11,738 nucleotides of DNA from an uncultured Oscillospiraceae bacterium (GTDB lineage: Bacteria; Bacillota; Clostridia; Oscillospirales; Acutalibacteraceae), in NCBI GenBank assembly GCA_900547275.1, contig URGA01000063.1, positions 1-11,738 of the forward strand, in the 5' to 3' direction. Shown piece by piece: positions 1 through 6,553 of this stretch (its first letter is position 1; every line of letters begins with the position of its first letter). Under the pieces are notes generated by a model. That model searched no databases, had not been told where the DNA came from, and saw nothing but the letters and a program-made list of their open reading frames with translations. Both the position numbers and the translations under genes were made by a program.

Positions 1-1
1 G

Positions 2-937
2 CCCGATCTTGTGGCGGTTACAGGAGATATCGCTTATCCTGTACCTTTCCAGGCAGGTACGTTCAATAACCGTATTCCTGCTAAAATTTTCGGCAGGCTT
101 ATGGAAAAACTCGGCGTCTACTGGGCGCCCGTGCTGGGAAATCATGATACGGAGGCTTACGCCTGCTTTAACAGAGCATATATCGGCAGATATTATGAAG
201 AGCACCGTTATTCAAAAAATCATTCTGATAAATACTGCCTATTTAAATCGGGAGATAAGAGCCTTCACGGTGTTGGAAATTACGTTGTGCAGGTAAAAAA
301 TACTTTAGGTGTTATAACCCAGTGCCTTTTCTTTATGGATACGGGTTCTTATGTTGACAATGACTTTTTCGGTATTTTCTGGCGTTACGACGGAATGCAT
401 CAAAATCAGATCGACTGGTATGAAAAGCAGTTGAAGGATTTTGAAAAATGCAACTCAAAACTTGGCGCGGGAATGCCTAAATCGCTTATGTTTTTCCATA
501 TACCCATCGCCCAATACAAAGAGGCATGGAACCAGTACCGTGAAAATGGATTTTCAGATACAGAGGAAGTAAAACGTTTTTACGGAGAAGTAGGCGAAAA
601 GGGCGGAGTTTTCCCAAGCCTGCATCCTGACAAGGTGTTTGAAACCATATGCCGCTTAGGTTCAACAAAAGGAACGTTCTGCGGCCACGACCATCTTAAT
701 AATTTTTCAATGGATTATAAAGGCATACGTCTTACCTATGGCCTTACTGTTGATTATCTGGCATATGTAGGAATAAAAAAATACGGTTTCCAGCGCGGTT
801 GTACTATGATTGATATTCGCCCTGATGGTTTTTTTGACTGCAAGAGTGAAAATTACTACCAGGAAAAATACGGCAATGCTGACTGCGGCTCGGTAACGAT
901 GGAGCATTATTATCCTAATGTTGAGCGCCCCGTATAA
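2..937 (+). CDS. Calcineurin-like metallophosphoesterase, 5'-truncated by window edge
   Basis: Metal-dependent phosphoesterase of the calcineurin-like superfamily; substrate unknown. The reading frame is open from base 2, where the translation starts PDLVAVTGDI, an internal motif, so the true start and the first metal motif (DxH) lie left of the window. Visible motifs in order: GDI at 23-31, GNHD at 137-148, FFHIP (histidine at 497-499) and GHDH at 683-694. Together these supply most of the two-metal site. The C-terminal GHDHLNN stretch followed by a KGIRLTYGL-like strand resembles the bacterial/fungal Dcr2 and plant PAP29-like branch (recalled from family knowledge). No membrane segment is visible in the part present. 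It ends with TAA and is followed by an intrinsic terminator, so it closes a transcription unit. The family call is secure; cellular role and location cannot be told. Confidence 0.9.
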   Translation, partial: PDLVAVTGDIAYPVPFQAGTFNNRIPAKIFGRLMEKLGVYWAPVLGNHDTEAYACFNRAYIGRYYEEHRYSKNHSDKYCLFKSGDKSLHGVGNYVVQVKNTLGVITQCLFFMDTGSYVDNDFFGIFWRYDGMHQNQIDWYEKQLKDFEKCNSKLGAGMPKSLMFFHIPIAQYKEAWNQYRENGFSDTEEVKRFYGEVGEKGGVFPSLHPDKVFETICRLGSTKGTFCGHDHLNNFSMDYKGIRLTYGLTVDYLAYVGIKKYGFQRGCTMIDIRPDGFFDCKSENYYQEKYGNADCGSVTMEHYYPNVERPV

Positions 938-950
938 TACAACAAAATAA

Positions 951-982
951 TTTTCCCGCCAAAATTTTCGGCGGGATTTTTT
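951..982 (+). terminator. Intrinsic terminator after the phosphoesterase gene
   Basis: Stem CCCGCC (955-960) pairs with GGCGGG (970-975), extended by a T-A pair, and is followed by a run of six T. The loop is AAAATTTTC. It lies 14 nt after the stop codon and separates this gene from the next unit. Confidence 0.85.
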
Positions 983-1002
983 GTTAATATTATTTTGCCG
1001 CC

Positions 1003-1031
1003 TTGTTTGAATGCATAAAATATGATATATT
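1003..1031 (+). promoter_or_regulatory. Candidate sigma-A promoter for zinc-ribbon gene
   Basis: TTGTTT (1003-1008) and TATATT (1026-1031) are separated by 17 nt, which fits a vegetative promoter with a slightly weak -35. It lies after the upstream terminator and about 40 nt before the ATG at 1073. No operator-like repeat was noticed. Confidence 0.5.
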
Positions 1032-1072
1032 CTAGTTGCAGGATGTTCCTGTGGTGAAAGAGAGGTATTATT

Positions 1073-1603
1073 ATGTATTGCAAAAATTGCGGAGCGAATT
1101 TCCCTGACGGAGTTTTTGAATGCCCCGTCTGCCACGCTATGATTGATGAAAAGAGAAATCAGTACAACTACGGCGGCGGTTACGAACAATATGTTAACCA
1201 GAGCGAAGGCGCCCCGAACAACGGCGCTCAGTATTATGCGCCTCCTCAGCAAAACAATTACCAGCAGACCTATACAAACGATAACTGGCATTACCACGAT
1301 ATGCAGTACCGCCAAATGGAGGAAAAAGGAGAAACAGCGAGAATTCTCGCAATCCTGGGCCTTGTTCTCGGAATTATTCTTACTCCTATTTTGGGCTGGA
1401 TATTAGGCGGTATCGGGCTTTCCAATGCCAAAGAGGTATACGCTTATTTGAGAACTCCGTCGGCAAAAACTACAATTACAATAGCGAAATGGGCGATCAT
1501 CGTATCGTCTGTACTGGCGGCTCTTGCAGCAATAGCCATTATTGCCTGGGTTGCAATAGTTTCTGCCGGGGTTTTCGCTCAGGATTTCTACTATAATTTA
1601 TAA
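1073..1603 (+). CDS. Zinc-ribbon domain membrane protein, uncharacterised
   Basis: A 176-residue protein of unknown function. An N-terminal zinc ribbon is visible as CxxC at C3/C6 and CxxC at C17/C20. A low-complexity linker rich in Tyr, Gln, Asn and Gly covers about residues 28-80. Two hydrophobic stretches follow, at about 90-115 (Gly/Leu/Ile rich, like DUF4190-type small membrane domains) and 139-167, so the protein should be anchored in the cytoplasmic membrane with the ribbon in the cytosol. The start at 1073 is supported by AGAGG at 1061-1065 with 7 nt spacing. The ylmH-like reading frame begins 5 nt after its stop, so the two are probably co-transcribed. The architecture (zinc ribbon, disordered linker, paired membrane helices) is common in Clostridia but has no assigned reaction. 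The domain reading is firm; the role is unknown. Confidence 0.85.
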   Translation: MYCKNCGANFPDGVFECPVCHAMIDEKRNQYNYGGGYEQYVNQSEGAPNNGAQYYAPPQQNNYQQTYTNDNWHYHDMQYRQMEEKGETARILAILGLVLGIILTPILGWILGGIGLSNAKEVYAYLRTPSAKTTITIAKWAIIVSSVLAALAAIAIIAWVAIVSAGVFAQDFYYNL

Positions 1604-1608
1604 TCGAT

Positions 1609-2349
1609 ATGCAGGAAGAAGAATTAATAAAAAAACGCTTTAATGAATTGAAAAACCGTGCCGTATTCGGCGGATATACAACGTTTACCGATTTTTTGGG
1701 CTTGGAAGAGCAGGATCTGCTTTCGCAATGTGCTTATCCTAACGAAGTAACGCTTTTCGGCGGGTTTGACTCGGCGGAGCGTGTTGTGGCGGCGTTCGGC
1801 GACAGAGAAGTAAATAATGAAGATTTTCCTATAAGCTGTGTAAAAATTGTTCCTAAAAGCGAGAAGTTCGCCCAGAACCTGACCCACCGAGATTACCTCG
1901 GAACGCTTATGGGTTTAGGAATAAAGCGAAGCGTTATCGGCGATATTCTTATCAGCTCGAAAACGGCTTAGGTTTTCTGTATCAGTTCAATGGCGCAGTT
2001 CGTGTGCGACAGTGTTAGCCGTGTTGCGCGTACCGACGTTCGGTGCGGAATTACAAACATTATCGACCGGGAGGCAATGCCTGTTCCGAAGCACGTCGAA
2101 GCCGTTGTCTCTTCCCTTAGGCTTGACGTTCTTGTGGGAGAAGTATATTCTCTTTCGAGAAACGAAACGGATAAACTGTTTTTACAGCAAAAAGTTTTTG
2201 AAAACGGCAGATTGATTACACGCCGTTCTTACATTCCGAAAGAGGGAAGCAAAATTTCGGTAAGAGGTTACGGCAGATTTGTATTTTCAGGAGCGCTCAG
2301 GCAGACAAAAAAAGGACGCACTGTAGCGGCGCTGGAAGTTTACGGATAA
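1609..2349 (+). pseudogene. ylmH: ylmH-type S4-domain RNA-binding protein interrupted by in-frame TAG
   Basis: The frame encodes a complete YlmH-like protein of about 246 residues (B. subtilis YlmH is near 257), except for one TAG codon at 1969-1971. Before it: the N-terminal region with FTDFLGLEE and the family hallmark HRDYLGTLMGLGIKR...GDIL. After it, in the same frame: VFC, MAQF, SRVARTDVR, then an S4 domain (RLDVL, LSR, ISVRGYGRF, TKKGR). The text around the stop, TA-stop-VFC, aligns with the GAYVFC-like segment I recall for this family, so a Tyr codon (TAT/TAC) changed to TAG is the simplest reading. The ATG at 1990 has no ribosome site, so the S4 part is unlikely to be made alone. The start at 1609 also lacks a clear Shine-Dalgarno and may depend on coupling to the gene 5 nt upstream. 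YlmH has been linked to cell division and to 50S ribosome quality control. Alternatives: sequencing error or stop-codon readthrough. Confidence 0.8.
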
Positions 2350-2360
2350 ATTTAGCAAAT

Positions 2361-2394
2361 AAAAAGCGAGACAGTTTGACTGCCTCGCTTTTTT
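2361..2394 (+). terminator. Bidirectional terminator between convergent genes
   Basis: AAAAAGCGAG (2361-2370) pairs with CTCGCTTTTT (2384-2393), with an inner CAG/CTG stem and a TTTGA loop. A-rich 5' and T-rich 3' flanks let it end both the plus-strand ylmH unit and the minus-strand phosphodiesterase gene, whose stop is at 2402. Confidence 0.85.
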
Positions 2395-2401
2395 CATTGT
2401 A

Positions 2402-2863
2402 TTAAAGTTTTGCGGGTATTAGCATTATACCTGACGGCGTTATATCTACCATTCCGTATTTTCCGTTTGCGGCGGCTCCCGGGTTCATAACGTAAAGCCC
2501 GTCAATATAATCTGCAAACTGGTTGTGGGTATGACCGAAAAGACAAACGTCTGCCTTTTCTTCTCTTGCGGCACGTATTATTTCTTCGTATCCGAATTTA
2601 ACACGAAAAGGATGACCGTGGGAGAAGAATATTCTTTTTCCCCCGGCGGTTATTGTTTTGTAAAGCGGAAATTCGGCTCGCCAGTCGCAGTTTCCGCTGA
2701 CTCTTTCAATCTTCAGATTTGGATAAGCCAAAGCAAGGTCGTCAACTTCATCTTCTCCGTCGCCGAGATTAATAAAAAGGTCAGCGTCTTTCATGTGCAT
2801 TTCCACAATATCGAAAAGATTGCCGCTTGCACGGTGAGAGTCAGACGTTACAACGATTCTCAT
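2402..2863 (-). CDS. YfcE/MJ0936-type phosphodiesterase (metallophosphoesterase)
   Basis: A soluble 153-residue two-metal phosphoesterase; characterised relatives (E. coli YfcE, MJ0936) hydrolyse model phosphodiesters, and the natural substrate is unclear. All motifs are present: DSH (8-10), GDG (34-36), GNCD (57-60, with the usual Asn and Cys), SHGH (81-84) and GHTH (110-113), followed by the typical NPGA segment. It is somewhat shorter than YfcE but complete for the compact form. Start ATG at 2863 has AGAAAGG upstream (2874-2880, minus strand) with about 10 nt spacing. A near-consensus promoter sits just upstream. It stands alone on the minus strand, convergent with ylmH and divergent from the small-gene cluster at 2927. 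It is unrelated in detail to the larger phosphoesterase at the left edge. The family call is very secure. Confidence 0.93.
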   Translation of the reverse strand: MRIVVTSDSHRASGNLFDIVEMHMKDADLFINLGDGEDEVDDLALAYPNLKIERVSGNCDWRAEFPLYKTITAGGKRIFFSHGHPFRVKFGYEEIIRAAREEKADVCLFGHTHNQFADYIDGLYVMNPGAAANGKYGMVDITPSGIMLIPAKL

Positions 2864-2898
2864 TCATATTCAGCCTTTCTTTGCATAATTATGTATTA

Positions 2899-2927
2899 AG
2901 TATAACGCAAAGAGGAGTGCTTTTCAA
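2899..2927 (-). promoter_or_regulatory. Strong sigma-A promoter for the YfcE-type gene
   Basis: Read on the minus strand, TTGAAA (2927-2922) and TATACT (2904-2899) are separated by exactly 17 nt, close to consensus. The leader to the ATG at 2863 would be about 30 nt. The -35 overlaps the start codon of the divergent gene at 2927, so initiation here and translation or transcription of that gene share the same bases. Confidence 0.65.
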
Positions 2928-3139
2928 TGAAAAATCCAAAAGCAAACAACGGCTTTGATCCTGAGGCTTTTCGCAAGGCCGCCCAGAGCGGAAAGACCAA
3001 TGAGTATATAAACTCAAACCTTGACCCGGAAACAGCGGGCAAATTACAGAGTATTTTAAAAGACAAAAACCAGATTGAAAAAATTATGCAGTCGCCGGCG
3101 GCGCAGGCACTGCTGAAAAAATTCGGAGAAGGAAAATAA
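2927..3139 (+). CDS. Small hypothetical helical protein (70 aa)
   Basis: Function not recognised. The 70-residue product is hydrophilic and appears mostly helical. It has a short N-terminal region rich in Asn and Lys, then a helix-forming stretch LDPETAGKLQSILKDK, and ends with an amphipathic SPAAQALLKKF segment. There is no signal peptide, membrane segment or cysteine pair. The ATG is well supported by AGAGGAG at 2911-2917 with 9 nt spacing, which marks it as a real gene. The next gene starts 1 nt after its stop, and a third overlaps that one, so the three are almost certainly one operon. I recall similar small proteins with this C-terminal pattern in other Clostridia, but with no assigned role. 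Confidence 0.75.
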   Translation: MKNPKANNGFDPEAFRKAAQSGKTNEYINSNLDPETAGKLQSILKDKNQIEKIMQSPAAQALLKKFGEGK

Positions 3140-3140
3140 T

Positions 3141-3578
3141 ATGGACAATATCAATGACATTATCGCCGGTCTTACCCCCGGCGATATAGAGATGCTAAAG
3201 GGCGTTGCTTCTTCAATACTGGGAGGAACGGGAAGCAGCGGGCAAAATAATTCCCAAACTTCAGGGCAACAGCAATTTAACCAGCCTCCTCCTGTTCAGC
3301 AGCAGGTGCGGGACGTTTCAAACACTATTCAGCAAGCCCAAAACATGGGCAATCTCATTAACGGACTTGAGGGGCTGAATTTCGGCAAGGCGGATTTTGA
3401 AATGATGATGAAAGCAAAAACAATATTTGATAAAATGAACAGCACCCATAATAAAAATGTGGACTTGATTCAGGCGCTCAAGCCCCATTTGAGTCCTCAG
3501 ACAAGGGACAAGGCGGACCAGGCAATGAAAATCCTAAGGCTTTTTGAAGTCCTGCCGATGCTGAAAGAACTGTTCTGA
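3141..3578 (+). CDS. Hypothetical protein with Gln-rich linker and C-terminal helical segment
   Basis: A 145-residue protein of unknown function. Residues 1-28 form a predicted helix (INDIIAGLTPGDIEMLKGVA). Residues 29-68 are a low-complexity Gly/Ser/Gln/Asn/Pro linker. Residues about 82-145 are helical, with the segment NVDLIQALKPHLSPQTRDKA and a leucine-rich end (ILRLFEVLPMLKELF). This C-terminal pattern (aliphatic-ALKP-hydrophobic-S, then a basic helix) resembles uncharacterised clostridial proteins I recall, but I cannot name a domain. No membrane span or signal peptide is seen. The ribosome site GGAGAAGG lies inside the end of the preceding gene, and the stop overlaps the next ATG by one base (TGATG), pointing to coupled translation of all three small genes. 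Confidence 0.75.
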   Translation: MDNINDIIAGLTPGDIEMLKGVASSILGGTGSSGQNNSQTSGQQQFNQPPPVQQQVRDVSNTIQQAQNMGNLINGLEGLNFGKADFEMMMKAKTIFDKMNSTHNKNVDLIQALKPHLSPQTRDKADQAMKILRLFEVLPMLKELF

Positions 3579-3919
3579 TGGCGGCGTTCAGCGAGTCGGA
3601 GATCAATGAGGCAAAAGAGCGTGTTCGCAGAATGAAAGAGCGCGCTTCGTCCTACATTGATTTTCAGGAAAAGGAAGAGGAAAATAATCGCACTCATGCC
3701 CGTGAGGATGGCGAAAGGCATCGCGGCGAAGAAAGAAATCGGCGCGGTGAGCAGGAAGAAATACATAACCGCCCAAACAGCGAATGTCTTGATGATGAAA
3801 CTAATTCACAGGGGGAAAGTGACGACCAGTCGTTTATTATTCTTATGCTCATTTTGCTTCTTTCCCACGAAGGGGCAGACAATGCGCTTATACTTGCCTT
3901 GCTTTATCTGCTGTTTTGA
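3578..3919 (+). CDS. Hypothetical charged protein with hydrophobic C-terminal hairpin
   Basis: A 113-residue protein, function unknown. Residues 1-30 form an amphipathic helix (INEAKERVRRMKERA). Residues 31-83 are extremely charged and probably disordered, rich in Glu, Arg, Asn and His. The last 29 residues are two short hydrophobic stretches (about 85-95 and 102-113) split by SHEGAD, which could form a membrane-inserted hairpin or an oligomerisation tail. Translation is probably coupled to the preceding gene: the TGA and ATG share a base and no strong ribosome site is visible. The C-terminal pattern of short leucine-rich segments ending LALLYLLF is one I recall from small clostridial proteins without assigned role. 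It precedes yfmF by 75 nt with no terminator between, so read-through into the yfmF operon is possible. Confidence 0.7.
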   Translation: MAAFSESEINEAKERVRRMKERASSYIDFQEKEEENNRTHAREDGERHRGEERNRRGEQEEIHNRPNSECLDDETNSQGESDDQSFIILMLILLLSHEGADNALILALLYLLF

Positions 3920-3928
3920 AATAAAATA

Positions 3929-3957
3929 TGGAAAACATGGTAATAATATGTTATATT
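3929..3957 (+). promoter_or_regulatory. Possible promoter upstream of yfmF
   Basis: TGGAAA (3929-3934) and TATATT (3952-3957) are spaced 17 nt apart in an AT-rich gap between the small-gene cluster and yfmF. The -35 is imperfect, and in such AT-rich sequence chance matches are common, so this is only a candidate. Confidence 0.3.
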
Positions 3958-3994
3958 ATGTATATGTTTTATTTTATTGAAAGGAAGTCTAATT

Positions 3995-5278
3995 TTGCCT
4001 GATTTTATAAATAAGAAAATCAGCGAGGCTGTTGATTTGCTTTGTGTTCCTGCTTCAAGGTTCAAAACAAACGAAATTTCAGTTAATATAGCCATGCCGC
4101 TGAAAAAAGAAACGGCTTCTGATTTTGCTCTGGCAATATCAGCTGTAAGCCGCAAGGGCAGAGCGTATCCCGATATGACCGCCCTTAATGTTAAAAAGGA
4201 TAAACTTTACGGAGCGTCGCTTACCGCAAATATTCAGAAAGTCGGCGAACTTCAGGTAATGAAACTCGGCGTAACAAGCCTTGACGACCGTTTCTCTTTT
4301 GACGGGGAGCGTATTTCGGTATCGTGTCTTGAACTTCTGCTGTCGCTTCTCTTTGAGCCGCTGTTTGATGAAAATTCAATGTTCAGAGAAGAAGATTTAA
4401 ACGCTGAAAAGCGCGTTTTGCTTGAAAAAATCGCGGCGGAGGAAAACGATAAGCGAATTTACGCTGTTCGCCGATTAGAAGAGATAATGTTTGCCGATGA
4501 GCCTTACGGCATTAATCGTTTCGGTTGTGCCGAGATGATAAAGGCGGCAACTTCCAAGTCAGTAACGGACGCTTGGAAAGCGATGCTTACAAAAGGTAAG
4601 ATACTTGTTACAGTTGTAGGTAATATCGATATGCCTGCCGCGGAAAAACTTATCAAAGAGCGTTTCAGTTCTATTGAAAGAAACTATGAGCCTGTTCCCA
4701 AAACAGTTTTCGTTCCCGTTGCGGATAAGGTAAACGAAGTCTGCCAGAAAGAAAATATCCAGCAGGGCAAACTTGTACTTGGTTTCAGGGTTGACATGAA
4801 GCCCGACGATGAGCGCGCCGCCGCTATGCGCTCTTTCTGCGACGCTTTCGGCGGAGGCCCTTATTCAAAACTGTTTGCCAACGTGCGTGAAAAAATGAGC
4901 CTCTGCTATTACTGCTCCGCAAGATATGTGCGCCAGAAGAGTTATATTTATATTCAGTGCGGCTGTGAAGAAGAAAATATGCAAAAGGCCGTAGACGAAA
5001 TAATCAATCAGCTTGAAGAGATGAAAAAAGGCAACTGCACATCAGAACTTGACAGTTCCAAAATTGCTGTGGGCGACCTGCTTTGTTCGGTGTCCGATAT
5101 GCCCACCGGTATTGAAGCCTGGTATTCATCCCAGATTGCGGACGATAAATTTATCTCTCCCGATCAGAGCGCAGAACTGAACAACAGTGTAACGCTGGAC
5201 GACGTTGTCGCCTGCGCAAAACTCTTGAGCCTTGATACTGTTTACAGGCTTGTATCTGATAAGGAGGATGAAAGATGA
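3995..5278 (+). CDS. yfmF: M16 peptidase-like protein YfmF (EF-P modification-associated)
   Basis: A cytosolic M16-family protein of 427 residues. In Bacillus the homologous pair (YmfF/YmfH) is associated with 5-aminopentanol modification of elongation factor P; the biochemical role of the peptidase pair is not settled. The sequence shows the family pattern: RFKTNEISVNIAMPL near the N-terminus, YPDMTALNVKKDKLYGASL and a C-terminal inactive M16 domain with FGGGPYSKLFANVREK. There is no HxxEH motif, as expected for the non-catalytic partner. I chose the TTG at 3995 because AAGGAAG (3981-3987) sits 7 nt upstream; a TTG at 3977 is in frame but lies before that site. The stop overlaps the ATG of yfmH (ATGA), and the catalytic partner follows directly, so the two proteins probably form a heterodimer. 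The family assignment is confident, the EF-P link inferred. Confidence 0.85.
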   Translation: MPDFINKKISEAVDLLCVPASRFKTNEISVNIAMPLKKETASDFALAISAVSRKGRAYPDMTALNVKKDKLYGASLTANIQKVGELQVMKLGVTSLDDRFSFDGERISVSCLELLLSLLFEPLFDENSMFREEDLNAEKRVLLEKIAAEENDKRIYAVRRLEEIMFADEPYGINRFGCAEMIKAATSKSVTDAWKAMLTKGKILVTVVGNIDMPAAEKLIKERFSSIERNYEPVPKTVFVPVADKVNEVCQKENIQQGKLVLGFRVDMKPDDERAAAMRSFCDAFGGGPYSKLFANVREKMSLCYYCSARYVRQKSYIYIQCGCEEENMQKAVDEIINQLEEMKKGNCTSELDSSKIAVGDLLCSVSDMPTGIEAWYSSQIADDKFISPDQSAELNNSVTLDDVVACAKLLSLDTVYRLVSDKEDER

Positions 5279-6552
5279 AAGAAATAAAGTCAGAAATCCT
5301 CGGCGAAAAATATTATGTCGTTGAGCATAAATCTGGACTGAAGATTTATGTAATGCCTAAGGAGAATTATTCCTCCGCTTATGCAATTTTCGGCACGAAG
5401 TACGGCTCTATTGATAACCGCTTTAAGCGCTCAGACCAGGATGATTTTACCGAGGTGCCGGAAGGCATCGCCCATTTTCTTGAGCATAAGTTGTTTGAAT
5501 CTGAAGAACTGGACGCTTTTCAGCGCTTTGCGGTTACAGGCGCTTCTGCAAACGCTTACACATCGTTTGACAAAACCTGTTATCTCTTTATGTGCAGCGA
5601 CCACTTCGACGATTCGCTTCGCATATTGCTCGATTTCGTTCAGCATCCGTATTTTACTCCCCAGACAGTTCAGAAAGAGCAGGGTATAATCGGCCAGGAA
5701 ATTACAATGTATTATGACGAGGCGGGCTGGATGAGCACATTTAATCTGCTTCGCTGTCTGTATAAGAACCACCCCGTAAGAATTGATATTGCGGGAACAG
5801 TTCAGTCAATTTCAAAAATTACGGACAAGCTGCTTTACGATTGCTATAATACTTTTTATAATCTCCACAATATGGCTCTCGCCGTTGTCGGCAACGTAAC
5901 GCTGCAGCAGGTGCTTTCCGTTTGCGACGAACAGCTGATTGACGCTCCCGAACTTTCAATTGAGCGTTCATTTGAGCCGGAGCCGAGAGAGATAGTAAAG
6001 ACATACGACGAGTATCATCTCAGCACTTCAATTCCAGTGTTCTCGTTCGGCTATAAAGAGGCGTGCGATAAACCCACCCAGAGCCTTAAAACTATTATTG
6101 AAACTAATATTCTTTTGGATATCATTGCGGGTGATTCATCACCGCTTTACAAGCGGCTGTTTGACCGCGGACTTATAAATTCTTCATTCTCTAAAGAGTA
6201 TTTTATCGGCCATGGTTATGAAGCGATAATTTTTGACGGCGAAAGCCGACAGCCTCAAGCGGTTGCCGATGAAATTAAAAATGAAGTAGCCCGTCTTCGC
6301 CGTGAAGGTATTGACCCGGAACTTTTCGAGGCGGTGCGCCGCAAATCCTACGGCAGAGAGATCATGTCTTACAATGATATTGACAGCGTTGCCAATGCTT
6401 TGATTGAGGCTGATTTCAGTTCTTACGGCATTTTTGACGCGCTGGAAGAATATAAAAAGGTGACGAAAGAGGACATTCAGTCACGACTTGCGCAGGTTAT
6501 GGATGAAAAATACTGCGCTTTGTCTGTGGTAAAGTCCGAAGAGGAGAAGTAA
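5275..6552 (+). CDS. yfmH: M16 family zinc metallopeptidase YfmH (EF-P modification-associated)
   Basis: The predicted catalytic partner of YfmF, 425 residues, soluble. The inverted zinc motif HFLEH is present at H67-H71, with E70 as general base, and the third metal ligand is probably E142 in GQEITMY. The flanking signature EGIAHFLEHKLF and ASANAYTSFDKTCYLF is typical of M16B peptidases. A second, non-catalytic M16 domain fills the C-terminal half (SPLYKRLFDRGLI, RRKSYGREIM). Start ATG 5275 has an ideal AGGAGG at 5262-5267, 7 nt upstream, and overlaps the yfmF stop by 4 bases. In Bacillus, homologues are needed for EF-P 5-aminopentanol modification together with the reductase YmfI; no ymfI-like gene is in this window. 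Downstream is lgt, 1 nt after the stop, in the same operon. Confidence 0.88.
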   Translation: MKEIKSEILGEKYYVVEHKSGLKIYVMPKENYSSAYAIFGTKYGSIDNRFKRSDQDDFTEVPEGIAHFLEHKLFESEELDAFQRFAVTGASANAYTSFDKTCYLFMCSDHFDDSLRILLDFVQHPYFTPQTVQKEQGIIGQEITMYYDEAGWMSTFNLLRCLYKNHPVRIDIAGTVQSISKITDKLLYDCYNTFYNLHNMALAVVGNVTLQQVLSVCDEQLIDAPELSIERSFEPEPREIVKTYDEYHLSTSIPVFSFGYKEACDKPTQSLKTIIETNILLDIIAGDSSPLYKRLFDRGLINSSFSKEYFIGHGYEAIIFDGESRQPQAVADEIKNEVARLRREGIDPELFEAVRRKSYGREIMSYNDIDSVANALIEADFSSYGIFDALEEYKKVTKEDIQSRLAQVMDEKYCALSVVKSEEEK

Positions 6553-6553
6553 A

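Noticed and set aside
707..1315. Minus-strand open frame of 202 codons spanning the first terminator
   Set aside because: It crosses a plus-strand gene end, a terminator, a promoter and the start of the zinc-ribbon gene; composition is as expected for an antisense shadow.
1958..2010. A double-frameshift reading around 1959-1989 that gives ENGLGFLYQF between the two ylmH halves
   Set aside because: It looks family-like but needs two compensating shifts. Both halves are already in one frame, and the in-frame text after TAG (VFC...MAQF) aligns with the family without any gap, so a single nonsense codon is simpler.
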